From contig JAVMKO010000001.1 in assembly GCA_032164245.1 (NCBI GenBank), forward strand, positions 74,645,892-74,709,891: a DNA stretch of 64,000 nt. The letters run 5' to 3'. Positions 30,201-40,844 of this stretch are shown here, piece after piece. Within the stretch, counting starts at the first letter, position 1; the number at the start of each line of letters is the position of its first letter. This DNA comes from Sternotherus odoratus. Its lineage: Eukaryota > Chordata > Testudines > Kinosternidae. The position numbers and the translations under genes are program-made. Below the pieces are notes generated by a model, which worked only from the letters and a program-made list of their open reading frames with translations, ran no database searches and had not been told where the DNA came from.

Positions 30201-33200
30201 TGGCTATACAGCTGGAGCTCGCTTTTGGATGCTGAAAAGTGCTATTGAAATGGCTACAGAGCATGAATGCCATAACGATTCTTTAGGCCTCATTAGTTCC
30301 CAGGTAAAAAAGACCTGCGGATTTGCTGTTTGAAGGGATTTGCAGGTGGGTCCCCTGGTTATGCTGAACAGATTCCCCAGGGTGGGGATTCCATAGACAG
30401 ATTTCCCCTGCCTCCTGCCCTCCCTAACTGCAGACAAGCACTCCCCAAACAACCCACCTTCCCATGGTTGGTTCTCAGCGTGCAGTTGGGCTGGACAGGA
30501 GCCCATGGGGACGGAACTAGTTAGGAGGCAGACCAGGCAGCAACAGAGAGTCCTGGGTGTGGCGGACAAGTGGGGGAAGAAACCAACAGTGGGGCAGGGG
30601 GTTGAGCTGAAGCACTTTAGAAGGGGTTTTTGTGGGAGGGCCTGGATGCTGGAAAGAATTGGGGCTGTTGCGATAGTGCACAGGAATAGATGAGCTGCTG
30701 AAGCACCTACTAGTGGGGGAGAGGGTGGGTTGTAGAGCAAATATACTAATCCTCAGTGTTTTAAGGGTGAAGCTCTAGTCATAAAGACATCCCTTGCAGT
30801 TACTTTACATAGATCTCAAACACCGCCCCCCACCTCCCCTGCACTTGTTTTCCATGAATCCCCTCCTGTATGTCTCCATTTGTTTAGAGTGAGACACTCA
30901 CTGAATACTTCTGTGCAGTAGGTTTGGTCTCATCAGTGTCCTGTAGTGAGACTGTTACCTCTTTCCTCAATTATATGATGTCTCTTTATATGCAGCTCCA
31001 AACTGCATGGCTCTAATACCCTGCAACACACCCCTAGACATCTCTAATTCAGTGCACTGCCCTTTACCATCATTAGCCTTTGAATAGGGTCCCACAGGCA
31101 GTTTTCCATTCATGTGACATGTCCAGCTCCAAGCGAATATGAATTCACTTTCCAAGCAAGACTTCACAAGGCACTGTTCCAAATGGTGTTCTGAGATCCA
31201 GATTGTCTATAAACGATTAGCCAGCCAAGTCCTGACACCTCACTCTGTTTTTAGTTACTTTTGACTCAGGCAGGACTCAATGGGAGTTCACCTGAGTGAA
31301 AAGAGAGGGAAGATTTCAGGACCTGACCCATTATTTATTGTTATTGTTCTGTTCTTTTATTTTATGTATGTAGCACCAGAGATGTACATGATTCTGCATA
31401 ACACTAGGACTGTACCAGACCAATTCCAAGTTCCCTGCCCCAAAGAGCTAAATGGTGACTTGGCTGACATGCCCACACAAAGGCTTAAGAGGGAGTAAGA
31501 ACCGCTGCTTACATCCCTACTGGGTCTACCTGGGCTTTGTGTCTGGGCACAAAGGAGTAAGCAGGCAGGGGCACATGCCCGCCTACTCTCTTCCCAGAGC
31601 AGATGAACAAGGAGTGGTGGTGGATTGGATGGGAGCATGAGTGGAGCCTTGGTTCCATCCCTTACCCTTTTGCCAGAGAAACTGAGCCAGCATGGGTGGG
31701 GGTGTAAGTTATTTACTAGTGCTATAGTAAATTACAAGCCCTGAGTAGCTTGTAGGGAAAGAACTGTGACTTGGAGGGGTATCCGAAGTCACAATGGACC
31801 CCTAAGAACGCAAGATGGAACAAAGCAAAACAAACAGAGTAATCCCAGAGAAATAAAGCAGACCTCAGCAGAACACAGACCAAACCCAATTTAAGCAGAG
31901 CAGTGACTGGCTGTTCTAACTGAAAGCCTCAAGGGGTCAGAGCCTTGGATATATTAGCTGGGAAGCTGTTCCAGACATATGGGCTGGGACAAAAAATGGC
32001 AGAAAATTGGAACCCGCTCCTTCTTCTAACAATTTTAAATGAAGCTCAGGAGGAAGAGAGAGAGGAAGAAGGGGTGGTGGTAATATAGGCAGGGGCTGAA
32101 GGGGAAGATGTGGAAGTAAAGAGGAACCCAAGAAAGGGTATCAAGAAGAGAGATCTGATAAAAATGGCTGAAAAAACTTGTTCTGCTGGCAGCATTTTGA
32201 ATGGATTAAAGCAGGAAGAGATGGGAGGTCAGACAGAAGGAGGCTGCAGTAATCCATGAGAGCGCTAACTAGGGCATAGGTGATTGTCTTATCAGTTTTG
32301 AGAAAGAGGAAGGGAGGAATTTTAGCTGGGTGCACAAGAAGTCATGGCAGGTTTTGATGAGACCCTGGCTCAGAGGAGAGAGAAGATTCTGTCCAGTCTA
32401 TCTGATCGCATCTATCTACCACTTTCTAACATGTCCCATCATGATGGTAGCTGGACTGCTGATGCGGAATGAAGATGACTCCAAGGCTATGAGCCTTGAT
32501 AATGGGAAGGCAGCTGCTGAAGTCAATAGTATTAAAGAAGAGAAATGGAAGAGAAAGCTTGGGAGGGAAGAAGAGATGATCTCCATTACCTTGCACCTTG
32601 TGTAGTCATTTATGCCTGTGCAATGTCAGAATACGATAGATAAAGAGCGGCCAATGTGACTTCAGGAAAGGCTGCTCAAAAGCCTGGGTTAGATTAGTTT
32701 GGCTGGAAACGGAAAAAGGGAGCATATCAAAAAAGAATACAGAGTCATGTAAGGGTACTGGGGGGAAAGGGAAGCAAAAAATCAAAGGGAGTTAATGCTA
32801 GTCAGAAGGATTAAGAGTAAGAAGGAAGGCCTTCTACAAATGTATGAAAGAAAAGTAGTAGGGAGAAAGTAGGCCCATTAGGCCCTAATTCGACCAAGCA
32901 TCCATATTCAGCAAAGCACTTAAGCATGTTTAACTTTAATCGCCTGTTTAAATCCTATTCACTTTGGAGTGACTTTAAAACTTGCTTTAAGTTCAGCCTG
33001 CATATAAGAACTTTACTGAACTGAGCAACCTTCCTGAAGAGAGGGATGAAGTTAATCATGACTCAGAAACTGCTGAGATACTGTAATTTTTTTTGAAAAT
33101 CTGTCTTAAATGAAAATCATTTAGCAAGAGGTTTGAACAATGAATATGGAAACAAGACCCAGTAAAAATAACTTCTGATAGAGAACAGGTAATGGAATAT

Positions 33201-36200
33201 TTGGAAGTGTGAAGATATACAACTCCCATGGTGGGGGTGGAGATTTCTAGTGGGATACTGTTAACGCTGTCCTGATTAGCATCTTCATTCATGATCTGAA
33301 AGTGGAAATAAACAGCATATAATGAGGCTCCTGAAGGATACTAAATTGGAAGAAGTTGCAAACACTAGTCAGGACAGATGGCCAGGAAACATGGGTAGAA
33401 AATAATAAAGGATTTGATCCTAGTGCATCTGGAGAAAAGTGACCCATAGCATTTGTGGACAACGGGAGGGAGAATTCTGGAAAGCAATAATGCTGAAGGA
33501 GAAGTAGAGGTGCTAGCTGACAGCAAATTGGACATGATTTTCCAAAATGGCCAGTAGACACGTTAGCTGCACATGCAAAGACATCATATAGGGAAGCCAT
33601 AGTTTCTCTGCCCATTGAAGACAATGGGACTCTTTGTGGAGTAAGGTCCTTCTGACTGCAAGAGTGGCAGAACTGGGCTCTATGTGGCTGGTGCCACTAC
33701 ACCTGGAATTCAGTGGTTTTTTGGGGGCATCAGATTACCAGAAGGAGAGAGCAACTGAAGGCGATTCAGAGATAAGTAACAAAAATATGGAGAAAATTAT
33801 CAGTGCGGAAAAATTAAAAGGGCTAGCCATGCGTAAGTCAGCTCAGAGACAATAAAGGTGGGGGAGGAATACACATTCATGATGACAGCATACAGATGTT
33901 TGTAATGTATAAACATGAGATCACGTGAGGTATGACAGTGCTATTATCCCAATTTTACAGATTGGGAGATGAGGCACAAAGAGGCTAAAGCCTAGATCCT
34001 CAAAAGTACATAGGCACCTAACTTCCTCTATCTTTGAGGATCTGGTCATGCCCAAGATCACGGAGGAAACGTGTCAGAGCAGGGAACTGAACATGGGTGT
34101 TCAAAGGCCTCAGTTGGTACCCTAACCACTGGACCCTCCTTCCTCTTGCAACTAGGAATGTATTAAATGAAAGCTATGTTTCATTCACCTCATAAATGGT
34201 CTGAATAGATTACAAAATTCTTGGATTTATATTTTCTTCACAATTATCAGTGAATAAATCTTGGTCTCTGGTGGCAAAGGATTTGTTGTAAATATTCATA
34301 TTTTGCACTGTGATGGTTAGTCACATTAGTAATTCAGTCAGAGAGCCATCGCTGTAATGGTATCAGATTTCACTCCCCCCCCCCCCTCCCCCATAACACT
34401 GCATCAACTCCTGTTGTCATCCACCACTGCTGACTGAACCTTCCAGCTAAGGAAGAAAGGAAAGCCTGCATTCCATTGCTGATGCCCAGGCAGTCCAGGA
34501 AGAAGATCCCGCCACCAACCAGAATGATTGGAGAAGGAAGAGAAGATGACCCTGGTGCTGACAGGACCTACCAGAGGCTGAAGAGGACACCACTGACTGG
34601 AAGAGAAGGAACCACTCAGCCATCACTGCCAGCGTGTGAGAAACATTCCTGTCATCTCCAAAGTGAGGTCCTTTCTTCTTCAATTGAGAGGAAATTCAAG
34701 CCTCAGCTAGGGAACCCATTTGGGGGTTGTTTGGGATCCCACAGTGGAGAGGGCCTGATGTGCCCCACACGCAATGGAGACAGTCTGAGGCAGTACCTTG
34801 AATTGCTCTGGGCAGATACCTGGTGCAGCTGCTGGGTTATTGTTCCAGTACATATTTCTTCTTGCTTTAGAGTGGAATCTAAAGATTGTAAAATGCTGGA
34901 AGAGGAAGCCAGATGTTCAACCAGTGATAAGTCACCAGAGAAAAGAGAGGAGGCGTGTTACTTATCCACAAACCTGGAAAAGCCCCTTTGAGTGGTGACA
35001 GAGAGCAGACACGGATCAAAGCATACCTTCTAAATGAACATTAATGTTGATTTTACCATTAATCATGGAGAAAGCCATTAGGTGTCGGCCCCATGTCAAT
35101 TCTGAGAAGCACTGCCAAAATGCCAAGGAGATGACAGTGTCAGATTTTTCATCACCAAACCAAGTGACCATAAATGTCTTGGAGGCAGAATGGTTTTGTT
35201 TCCATGTGCCATTTACAGCTGGAGAATGACTGGTGAGGTTCATGAAGAAATACTGCGTAGATGCAGATGTTCTCAAGAAGATGCAACATAGAACAATAAA
35301 GGATATCCCCACTGCAAGGGATATGGTGGCTGTTGGTCACAATGTCTCTTTTGGTGCGTGCATGGATCAGAATACAGACCTGGGACATGAGACCCTGCTG
35401 GTTATCCTTGTGGGATTCTTGTATGAAAACAAAGGCTACAATGTCCTTTATTTCCTAGACATGATAACACTGTATGTCAGGAACAGGAAGGGGCACATCT
35501 GACTATCTAGTGGGAACACTTCAGAAGTTTAGCATACCCATCTACAACCCTTTTATCTTTCTCATCAGACTCTATGACTGGGAAACACAACTCTGTGTTA
35601 TTCCTGGCTAAAAGAAGCAAATCCAAATACTGTAAATATGGGCTGCAGATACCTCACTTGGCAGATAGCTGCAGCAGCGCTTTTTCACTGTCTGTTGAAG
35701 AGCTGATGACTGATTTTGGTCTTGTCATTTTGCTCCAGATTACCAGAGCCAACACAAGCTGAAAGAATTTGTCCTCTTTGCCAGTGAAATCCCACTCATA
35801 ATCATAAAACATGTTCCCATCAGGGAGCTGAAAATTCCACAAAGTAATCAGTCAAACACTGCATAAGAGCTCTGTCCGCTTTTCCTATTTTCTTTCCTTA
35901 GAGAAAAGACCAGCAAAAGTGGAGTTGATTTCTATCCTTGCAGGACCATATCTAACTAATCTTCATCTTCCTCAACTATGCACTGGATCCACTTCGGCAT
36001 TTAATACCAGACCTCCGAGTACAGATACCCACCCAACTGGTGACACTGCATGGGGGTATCCACAGGCTTCTTCAGCAGTATGCTGGAAAACTGAAACATG
36101 CTGCTACTCGACAGCATAATGCTCTACAGGAGAATGATCTTTCAGTTTTGGATGACTAATGACTTATTTTCCCAGCGGTGATTTCAAAGTTGGACATCAT

Positions 36201-38770
36201 GCGAAGAAGCACTTGAAAGAGAGTGAGGAGATGGATTTTAATGGACACAAACTGATGTTTTAAATGGCTGCCTTGTGCAGATACTGAAGAACGTTTTTCC
36301 TGGGGATCACTTGTTGAAAAATGCAAGGACAAGTTCAGATTTAGGGGCCCTGGTAACAGATTTGGCTTGATGCCTGTGTGTCTGTAATTTCTAAAAAGGA
36401 CTGTGTGACCAATTATTGGATGATTTAATAGCATATCAGTTTGAGGTTATTGACAAATTCACTGGACCAGTGAGTGGACAACATTCCTGTATGTCAAAAT
36501 ACTGGAGGGAACTGCTGAAGGTACCTATGTGCATCTGAAAGATTGCCTCATTTCAAAAGACATCTTATCATTTTACTGTGCCTCCTCCATTCAAATGCTG
36601 ATCCTGAAAGGGGTTTCAGTATGGTTAGAATAGTGAAAACTTGGGTTTGCCAGTCCACGAAGATAGAGGTATAAGGCACTGAGTGTAAAAGACAAATTCT
36701 TTCCATGCAATATAAGCTGGTCTCATCTGAACACATATTTCTGTAATTATTGCACAAGTGTGTGGCCCAGCTGCCAACTTTCACGTGCTAAATATGCACC
36801 CAGACTTTCAATATAAGCCAAAAAGCAAGCTAATCCCATTTCAAAACAAGACCAAAACAAGCCAATCCCTGAGAGCCCCAACTTTCTATGTGACTAGACC
36901 CCCTCGGTGTGCAGTCTGAGACTGTGGTGGGCCTGTTGTACACACCTGACTCTCCCCCTCTTGCCCCTGCTTCCCTCCCCCCCATCTCCTCCTTGCCGGG
37001 AGCCAATCAAAAAAAGAAGCAACAAGCCACAAGCCAAACAAGCAACAAGCCAAAAACTAACCAACAAGCAACTCTCAAGCCAATTAAGCCAAAAACAAGC
37101 CCAATTTCTGCAGTTTTTTTGCGGCTTTGGCATACCTGGTGTGTGGAAACACACCGTATGTGATTGCAAAACTGCTTCCTTTGATTCACACAGTGAGAAA
37201 ACAATCTTAAAAACACATTTTATGATCATAATAATAATTAATAATAAATACGATGCGTCAGCTATGCTGCAGCACTCAACAAAACACAGCCATTACATAT
37301 TTTGGCCATTTGTGTCAATAGTGCTGGCTTGTGCCACACATAGGTAGGTTTGAAGGTTGAGAGGTATTCACGGAATGGAAGGATCACAATACATGAGTTA
37401 TATACTATAACTAACCAGCAGAGCATTAATTTTGAGTTTTATAATTGACTATACAGCTGGTATTAACTAGTATTGATTTCAATGGATCTATGCTAATTTA
37501 TACCAGCTGCGGGTTTGGCCCATCATTTGAAATGCGCTTTTGAGTGCCATTTGAGCTAAAAATGCACTTTTCAAGAGTAATCAGGCTAATAAAGCTTGAA
37601 TGATCAAAAACATTTATAGAAGACAAACATGAAAACACCAAGGACAAAAGGATTTATTACATGCAGTATAATAAACATTGTGATGGGTCTAAGTGCCATA
37701 AACCTGGGGTAGAGAACAGACTTTACGCTAGTTCCAGGTTTGTCTTGAAGTTGTAGTGTGCCATCAGTCCACTCCATGCAGGGCTGGATAAAGAGGCAAG
37801 ATGGTGGTTGTTTCCGTGGCAACTGGAGGACAAACTACTTTCTCTGAGACACAGGCAGGATTGTGGTAGCACTCTCAAGCCCTGGAGGGGCAGGAGTGTG
37901 GCTCTAGAGGTCTAGCATCTACAGTGCATGACAATGTTATCCTACTAAGTCCTTGTGTGATCATGTGTGGCTGCTGTCCCTCAGGGTCTCTAGTTTGGTC
38001 TCTCTTCTATGCAGATTCTTTTCGTCCTGGTGGACAGCAATGTGAAGGGCAATGAGCGTGTGATGTCATTCTTCAACCTGAAGAAGTCCCAGCTACCAGC
38101 TCTGGCTATATTCCACACACCAGATGAGGAGCAGGATGTGCTGCCCCTGGGTGAGGTCACAGTGGAGCGTGTGCGGGACTTCTGCAATGGCTTCTTAGAG
38201 AGAAAGCAAAGGGTGAGTATACAGCATGGGGGAGAGCGTTGCCGCTCGCATGCTTTTGAGCAGGGCAGTCTTAGCTCTCTGCAACCTCACCTGGGTCATT
38301 TCTTCCACCACTCTTGGGCATCGGATCTCAGCAATACTACAGCTGATGGGATTGGAGGGCCCCTATCTGCCCCAGTTTTTACCTTTTAGCCTAGAGCAAT
38401 AAGGTGTCATGTTCCTTGACTCCAGGACTGGTGTGAGAGTCTCATTTAAGGAAGCCATTCCCCTTCCTGAGATCAGTGCTTGGGGAAATGGAGAGTAGGG
38501 CTGCATCAAGATGCAGGGATTAGGAGCAGGCCTGGATGTGTTTGGACCCTAAATATAGGTATAAGGGGGTCAGGGAGACAGAAGGTGGTTTCAGAATGAA
38601 AATGCACCAAGAACCTTTCAGATCAGAGGACTCAAAGTTGGGCCAAATCTATCTGAGACTAATCACCACCCCTTTGCGGAGGGAGATCATGATGGTATCA
38701 ACCCAGCTTTCTCGCCCTTACTGTATTTTAGAAAGAAGATCCGAGCCCAGAGGAGAAGACAGAGCTCTGA
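18157..38770 (+). CDS. ERP27: Endoplasmic reticulum protein 27 (seven coding exons)
   Basis: Join 18157-18274, 18580-18680, 22779-22916, 27349-27465, 29693-29818, 38015-38212, 38732-38770. The product is 278 aa from ATG 18157 or 269 aa from ATG 18184; human is 273. ERp27 is a PDI-family protein with two thioredoxin-fold domains (b and b') and no CxxC active site. It binds unfolded clients and recruits ERp57/PDIA3 in the ER. Visible are a signal peptide (hydrophobic core ALWCLFFSLLTWGC), b domain from AATTAFISAAEVAVIGFFQ to NISIFRR-type strands, b' domain from TEYNPV to RDFCNGFL, and C-terminal KTEL. No CxxC occurs in either domain. Sequons are N99-I-T and N156-S-T (numbered from 18184). All junctions are GT/AG and in phase. 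Residue numbers in later entries use ATG 18184. Confidence 0.95.
18580..18680 (+). CDS. ERP27: ERP27 coding exon 2
   Basis: Acceptor CTCTCTCCAG, donor CCAG|GTCTGT. Codes residues 31-64, with TTAFISAAEVAVIGFFQ starting the b domain. Confidence 0.93.
18735..18850 (-). repeat. L2-type LINE 3' end fragment
   Basis: GGGGCCCCGTTGTGCTGGGT...TTACAATCTAA is the antisense 3' end of a widespread amniote LINE. Relatives occur at 31335, 45065 and 62005. The family name is my recollection. Confidence 0.5.
19136..20105 (+). mobile_element. CR1 LINE 3' portion, interrupted at 19703
   Basis: Runs from the RT C-terminus (GCAAAAAAGGCTAATATGAT; TLVRPKLEFCVQFWAPQFQK; translated near 19370-19440) to the CR1 end ATCTATGATTCT at about 20105. 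A 189-bp Tigger-like MITE splits it. Confidence 0.85.
19703..19891. mobile_element. Tigger-like (Tc1/mariner) MITE inside CR1
   Basis: Inverted ends begin CAGTCGGACCCCGCAATACC and end (reverse complement) CAGTGGAACCCCGCAATACC. TA lies on both sides (19701-19702, 19892-19893). GC-rich interior with no transposase. Confidence 0.85.
20106..22778. other. ERP27 intron 2, rest
   Basis: No exon or clear repeat was recognised. C-rich stretch at 22255-22270; pyrimidine-rich sequence from 22620 to the acceptor at 22778. Confidence 0.5.
22779..22916 (+). CDS. ERP27: ERP27 coding exon 3
   Basis: Acceptor CTCCTTCAG, donor CAGG|GTATGT. Codes residues 65-110 (ELERPEVSNFHVVIGKIQEV then PFGLSTNPEVLSHYNITSNT), the main part of the b domain. 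Confidence 0.95.
23240..23400 (+). repeat. MIR SINE relic
   Basis: GGGTTTGAATCCCAGCTCC...CATCTATAAAGTGGAGATAA follows the MIR consensus closely. Confidence 0.75.
24346..25276 (+). mobile_element. Non-autonomous Helitron
   Basis: Begins TCTATATATATAAAAGTC after an A. Ends with a small hairpin (ACCCG at 25248-25252, CGGGT at 25261-25265), then ATTTTCGCTAG before T, the Helitron rule of 5'-TC, hairpin near the 3' end, CTRR-3' and insertion between A and T. No Rep/helicase frame is present. Most of the body is a G-rich minisatellite. Confidence 0.75.
24690..25200 (+). repeat. G-rich minisatellite within the Helitron
   Basis: Many degenerate copies of a roughly 35-bp unit with GGGTGTCGGGTTTGGTCGGG followed by GTGAGGTG. 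Runs of four or more G recur in every unit on the + strand, which is the ERP27 non-template strand. Confidence 0.85.
25277..27348. other. ERP27 intron 3, rest
   Basis: G/C homopolymer runs at 25540-25560 and 25649-25663. Two members of the short palindromic GTATAAATTGG/GATTTACATCAG-like family near 25885-25975 and 26255-26320. No coding signal. Confidence 0.45.
27349..27465 (+). CDS. ERP27: ERP27 coding exon 4
   Basis: Acceptor CATCGTAG, donor CTGTG|GTAACT. Codes residues 111-149 (VDKKRQDLELTDGKEIDATK to VTEYNPV), the end of b and start of b'. Confidence 0.94.
27466..29692. other. ERP27 intron 4
   Basis: No exon was recognised. A C-rich run (27487-27499) follows the donor. The stretch 28370-28640 has loosely repeated CTCACCTCCC.../CAGGCCTGTCC text but no clear repeat family. 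Confidence 0.4.
29693..29818 (+). CDS. ERP27: ERP27 coding exon 5
   Basis: Acceptor TTGGCAG, donor ACAG|GTGAGG. Codes residues 150-191 (TAVGLFNSTVRTHLLLFTDK to AELFQGQ), the first strands and helix of the b' domain. Confidence 0.95.
31335..32350 (-). mobile_element. L2-type LINE fragment, antisense
   Basis: On the minus strand 32335-32141 gives ALVSALMDYCSLLLSDLPSL, matching the SRLDYCNSLLxGLP motif near the end of L2-group reverse transcriptase. The 3' part runs to the CCCTGCCCCAAAGAGCTAAA-type tail at 31340-31480. Confidence 0.65.
33930..34145 (-). repeat. MIR SINE relic
   Basis: ATTATCCCAATTTTACAGAT...GATGAGGCACAAAGAGG...CTAACCACTGGA is MIR in antisense. Confidence 0.7.
34476..36790 (+). 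pseudogene. Decayed hAT transposase-like gene in ERP27 intron 6
   Basis: Not annotated by any single long frame, but the + strand keeps hAT landmarks in order across frames. Near 35335-35465 is HNVSFGACMDQNTDLGHETL followed by VGFLYENKGYNVLYFLDM, like the segment around the first catalytic Asp of hAT transposases. Near 36515-36625 is SERLPHFKRHLIILLCLLH then SNADPERGFSMVR, the C-terminal hAT dimerisation motif (S/N-A-x-x-E-R-x-F-S). Several stops and frame changes separate them. A 171-codon open frame at 34476-34991 may be the former 5' part. No TIRs were identified. It may be an old transposon or a dead host gene derived from one. Confidence 0.6.
36780..37120. repeat. Degenerate AACAAGCCA-rich repeat
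   Basis: The motif CAAGCCAAA/CAACAAGCCA recurs many times at 36820-36860 and 37015-37100. Not assigned to a family. Confidence 0.45.
37121..38014. other. ERP27 intron 6, 3' part
   Basis: No exon. A palindromic-family member (CAGCTGGTATTAAC...AATTTATACCAGCTG) lies at 37455-37510. The polypyrimidine tract leads to the acceptor at 38014. Confidence 0.45.
38015..38212 (+). CDS. ERP27: ERP27 coding exon 6
   Basis: Acceptor TTCTATGCAG, donor AAGG|GTGAGT. Codes residues 192-257 (ILFVLVDSNVKGNERVMSFF to FLERKQR). Residues 229-232 read EEQD where the mammalian ERp57-binding motif reads DEWD. Confidence 0.96.
38732..38770 (+). CDS. ERP27: ERP27 terminal coding exon with KTEL
   Basis: Acceptor CTTACTGTATTTTAG ends at 38731. 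The exon codes only KEDPSPEEKTEL and TGA at 38768-38770. It joins exon 6 in phase and supplies an ER-retrieval signal (KTEL, KVEL in human). Its small size hides it from simple ORF scans. Confidence 0.88.
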   Translation, partial: KEDPSPEEKTEL

Positions 38771-39316
38771 CTCCCCTCTCAATCACCAGATAAAACACTG
38801 TGGCTCTGTCCAGTGCCACCTCCGCTCAGTCTAAGAAGAGTTCACTCTGCCCAACATCTCTGGAGGCCCTGAGACAATAGGAATATGAGGCCACGTCAAC
38901 CATGACCAACTCTTCTCCATTCCATATACATATATGCTCTTTCTCCTCTCTAGGTGCCGCTCTCTCCTTCTCACTTGCCAGTTCCACCCTCTCTCATTTT
39001 AATGCTCCAGGAGCCATGGCACTGTACTGCATTGGTCCTTCTGGGCTCCCACTGCCTGTTGCCATATATGAGAGCAAGAGGCAACATGGCGAACCTGCAG
39101 TGGCAACAACATGTCTTGCAGAAAGTTTGTGCAGAGCTTGGCAGGTCTGTTTCCCTGATGACTCTGTCTCTGCCGCCTTAATACATGGTTCGCCCCTCTT
39201 CCCCTCTGCCCCAATCTGGCAGTGGTACTATGTTGGGGTTCCCTTACACATCTCTCTGGATCTAGGAACTGATTTGTTGCCTGAAGTCACATGACCAATA
39301 ACATGACATTTTACTA

Positions 39317-39322
39317 AATAAA
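39317..39322 (+). promoter_or_regulatory. ERP27: ERP27 poly(A) signal
   Basis: AATAAA (in CTAAATAAAGC) lies 547 bases after the ERP27 stop and is the first canonical signal there. Confidence 0.6.
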
Positions 39323-39914
39323 GCAGAAAGTGAATCCCCTGAATTTGTGTGATTATTTTTTTCTTAATTTAAGTAATAAGCCTAAATATCTCTAAAAGAG
39401 CAGATTCAAGTCTCTCTCTTGGCTTAATTTAAATAACTGTGCTGTATCTAACTAGTCAGCTTACTCAGTAAATAATGTTCCTCAACCTATATTCAGAATG
39501 CCCTGTGTTTGATTTAGATATTTCTGTTTTACTGTTAGACTGAGGGCTTCTATGTCAAGGTCTAGGGCTGGAATTACACTTGGTACTACAGTGGTGGGAT
39601 TGATGTATGTTGGTACAGCTGCCAGGGAGTTCAGAACTGGAAATGCAAGACGTGCTGCTAGTTTGGATTAAGGTACATAGGCAGAACTGTGTGGGAACCA
39701 AAGACTATAGAATGACGTGCTGCCGGGTGGTGGGTTTCTGAGGAATGGAATAGTAAGAAGTGCTGTGGGTCAGATATACAACTAGTTGGAAATTTCTGAG
39801 TGAAACTTCTTTTCACTGGGAAATGGTGAATCATCCAAACTTAAACTTTTTCTGGGCAATGGTCAGCTTTAACTATATTTTTTACTTGAAAAAATGTTGG
39901 GAAAAAAGTTTAAC
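39323..39914. other. Intergenic sequence after ERP27
   Basis: A/T-rich; no gene or repeat recognised. Confidence 0.4.
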
Positions 39915-39919
39915 AATTG

Positions 39920-39998
39920 GCATGCATCTGACGAAGTGGGTATTCACCCACGAAAGCTTACGCTCCAGTATGTCTGGTAGTCTATAAGATGCCACAGG
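39920..39998 (+). ncRNA. Hammerhead-ribozyme-like repeat fragment
   Basis: CTGACGA (39928-39934) fits the CUGANGA core. GTGGGT-ATTC-ACCCAC (39936-39951) makes stem II with one extra A before it. GAA, then AGC-TTAC-GCT (39954-39963) makes a 3-bp stem III, followed by C at the normal cleavage position. Stem I is not obvious. Minimal hammerheads of this kind are known in Penelope-like retroelements. The tail TAGTCTATAAGATGCCACAG recurs at 55490 (minus) and 59826. Confidence 0.55.
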
Positions 39999-40249
39999 AC
40001 GTTTCATCGCAAAGGCGATCTAGTGGATCTACGGTATTTGGACTTTCAGAAAGCCTTTGACAAGGTCCCTCACCAAAGGCTCTTGAGTAAAGTAAGCAGT
40101 CATGGGAAAAGAAAGTAATTTCTAATGGCTCAAAAACTGATTAAAAGACAGAAAACAAAGAGTAGGAATACACGGTCAGTTTTCACAGTGGAGAGAGGTA
40201 AAGAACGGGGGCACTAAATCCCCTGTAAGCTGCGTGACCATTGTGCATG

Positions 40250-40630
40250 TGCTCAGGGAACCCACCCAGCTGGGACCTGCCAGGATGGGTACCGTCTTAT
40301 GGTTCCAATTCCACCCTGGACCTGCCAGAATCCAGGCCCGGACCACCTATGGCTGGGGGAAAGGTGGCCTGAACTCAGCCTGGACCTGCCGTGGCCAGGG
40401 TGGGAATATCTTTCCTTCAACCCAAACTCAGCCACGGACCTGCTGCAGCCGGGGTGCCCTTCCCCTGGCCTAGACCTGCTGCAGCTGGAGGAGGGGCATC
40501 CCTCCCCCAGCCCCAGCTCGAACCTGCCGTGGTCGGGGTGTCCCTCCCCCAGCCCAAACCCAGGCCTGGACCTGCCGTGTCCGGGAGAAAGGTGGCCAGA
40601 ACGCAGCCCCGGCCCGGACCTATCATGGTG
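40250..40630 (+). repeat. Degenerate tandem repeat, GGACCTGCCGTGGCC unit
   Basis: About eight copies of a variable unit containing GACCTGCCRTGGCCRGGGTG, spaced 40-60 bases apart. Confidence 0.65.
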
Positions 40631-40844
40631 GAGAGAGGTGCCTCTTCCCCTCAGCACAGGTGCTGCTGCGGGGAGAGAGAGCGGAGGGGAGTCCTCTCTC
40701 CCTTCCGTAGACCTGGAGCACTCTCCTGCACCCCAAGCTTGCACTCCCAGCCAGAGCCCTCGCCTTTTCTCCCCACACCCCAACCCCCTGCCTCAGCCCT
40801 GGTCCCCCTCCCCAACTCTGAACCCCTCAGCCCTACCACATCAC

